Shown here one piece after another: positions 53,033 to 53,154 of a stretch of DNA of 53,154 nt (its first letter is position 1; every line of letters starts with the position of its first letter). Under the pieces are notes generated by a model. That model searched no databases, was not told the origin of the DNA, and worked only from the letters and a program-made list of their open reading frames with translations. Source of the DNA: Actinacidiphila glaucinigra (lineage in GTDB: Bacteria; Actinomycetota; Actinomycetes; Streptomycetales; Streptomycetaceae); assembly GCF_900188405.1 (NCBI RefSeq), contig NZ_FZOF01000037.1, positions 10,567-63,720 of the forward strand, written 5' to 3'. The translations under genes were made by a program, and so were the position numbers.

Positions 53033-53154
53033 GGACAAGCCCTCGGCTTATTAGTACCGGTCAGCTCCACCCATTACTGGGCTTCCACATCCGGCCTATC
53101 AACCCAGTCGTCTACTGGGAGCCTTAACCCCTCAAGGGGGTGGGAGTCCTCATC
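53033..53154 (-). rRNA. rrl: 23S ribosomal RNA, 3' end (cut by window edge)
   Basis: The minus strand reads GATGAGGACTCCCACCCCCT at the edge, through GGTTGATAGGCCGGATGTGG and GACCGGTACTAATAAGCCGA to GGGCTTGTCC, the conserved 3' end of actinobacterial 23S rRNA. The exact 3' base near 53033 is estimated. The rest of the operon lies to the right of the window. Confidence 0.92.

Overview
The window is about 53 kb of very GC-rich DNA with the codon bias, rRNA sequences and gene order of a streptomycete chromosome core region (Streptomyces or a close relative). Evidence for this is the pkaA-type kinases next to prfB, the mtnA-mtrA-mtrB-lpqB-comF-hpf-secA neighbourhood shared across Actinobacteria, the huge NAD-type glutamate dehydrogenase, an ABC sugar importer without its own ATPase, frequent GTG/TTG starts, and a 5S/23S rRNA end with streptomycete sequence. 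No insertion sequence, prophage, CRISPR array or tRNA was seen.

Layout. 1-332: start of a secreted tetrapeptide-repeat protein (minus, runs off the left edge). 642-1760: prfB. 1843-6038: two membrane-anchored Ser/Thr kinases (minus), divergent from an FHA + FtsK/SpoIIIE-type ATPase (6407-9445). 9676-13352: a carbohydrate ABC importer operon (lipoprotein, two permeases), closed by a large inverted repeat. 13474-25533: a surface-glycopolymer cluster of four large proteins joining an N-terminal family-2 glycosyltransferase to a C-terminal CDP-glycerol-type glycerophosphotransferase, plus a polytopic membrane protein. 25607-30535: NAD-glutamate dehydrogenase. 30855-33373: a PfpI/DJ-1 protein, a HAD hydrolase, and two small actinobacterial conserved proteins. 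33472-36264: secA. 36472-38317: a GNAT acetyltransferase and a YcaQ-type DNA glycosylase. 38345-41282: a LuxR-type response regulator, hpf and comF. 41452-47090: lpqB, mtrB, mtrA and mtnA as one coupled minus-strand operon. 47235-52670: a five-gene plus-strand operon (membrane protein, DUF4129, DUF4350, MoxR ATPase, DUF58) whose genes overlap or nearly touch. 52818-53154: 5S rRNA and the 3' end of 23S rRNA, minus strand, converging on the MoxR operon with back-to-back terminators.

Much of the window concerns the cell envelope and its signalling: kinases and a phosphothreonine reader, teichoic-acid-like polymer synthesis, SecA export, the MtrAB-LpqB envelope/development system, and a MoxR-DUF58 chaperone-like module. 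The least explained items are the glycopolymer cluster (one member lacks the usual catalytic His of its C-terminal domain), an ABC permease with an Ig-like domain in an extracellular loop, a soluble FHA-FtsK ATPase beside two kinases, and several strong palindromes or repeats in promoters (before hpf, the response regulator, gdhB and comF). Start codons, promoter calls and operator calls are read by eye; no search or alignment was run.
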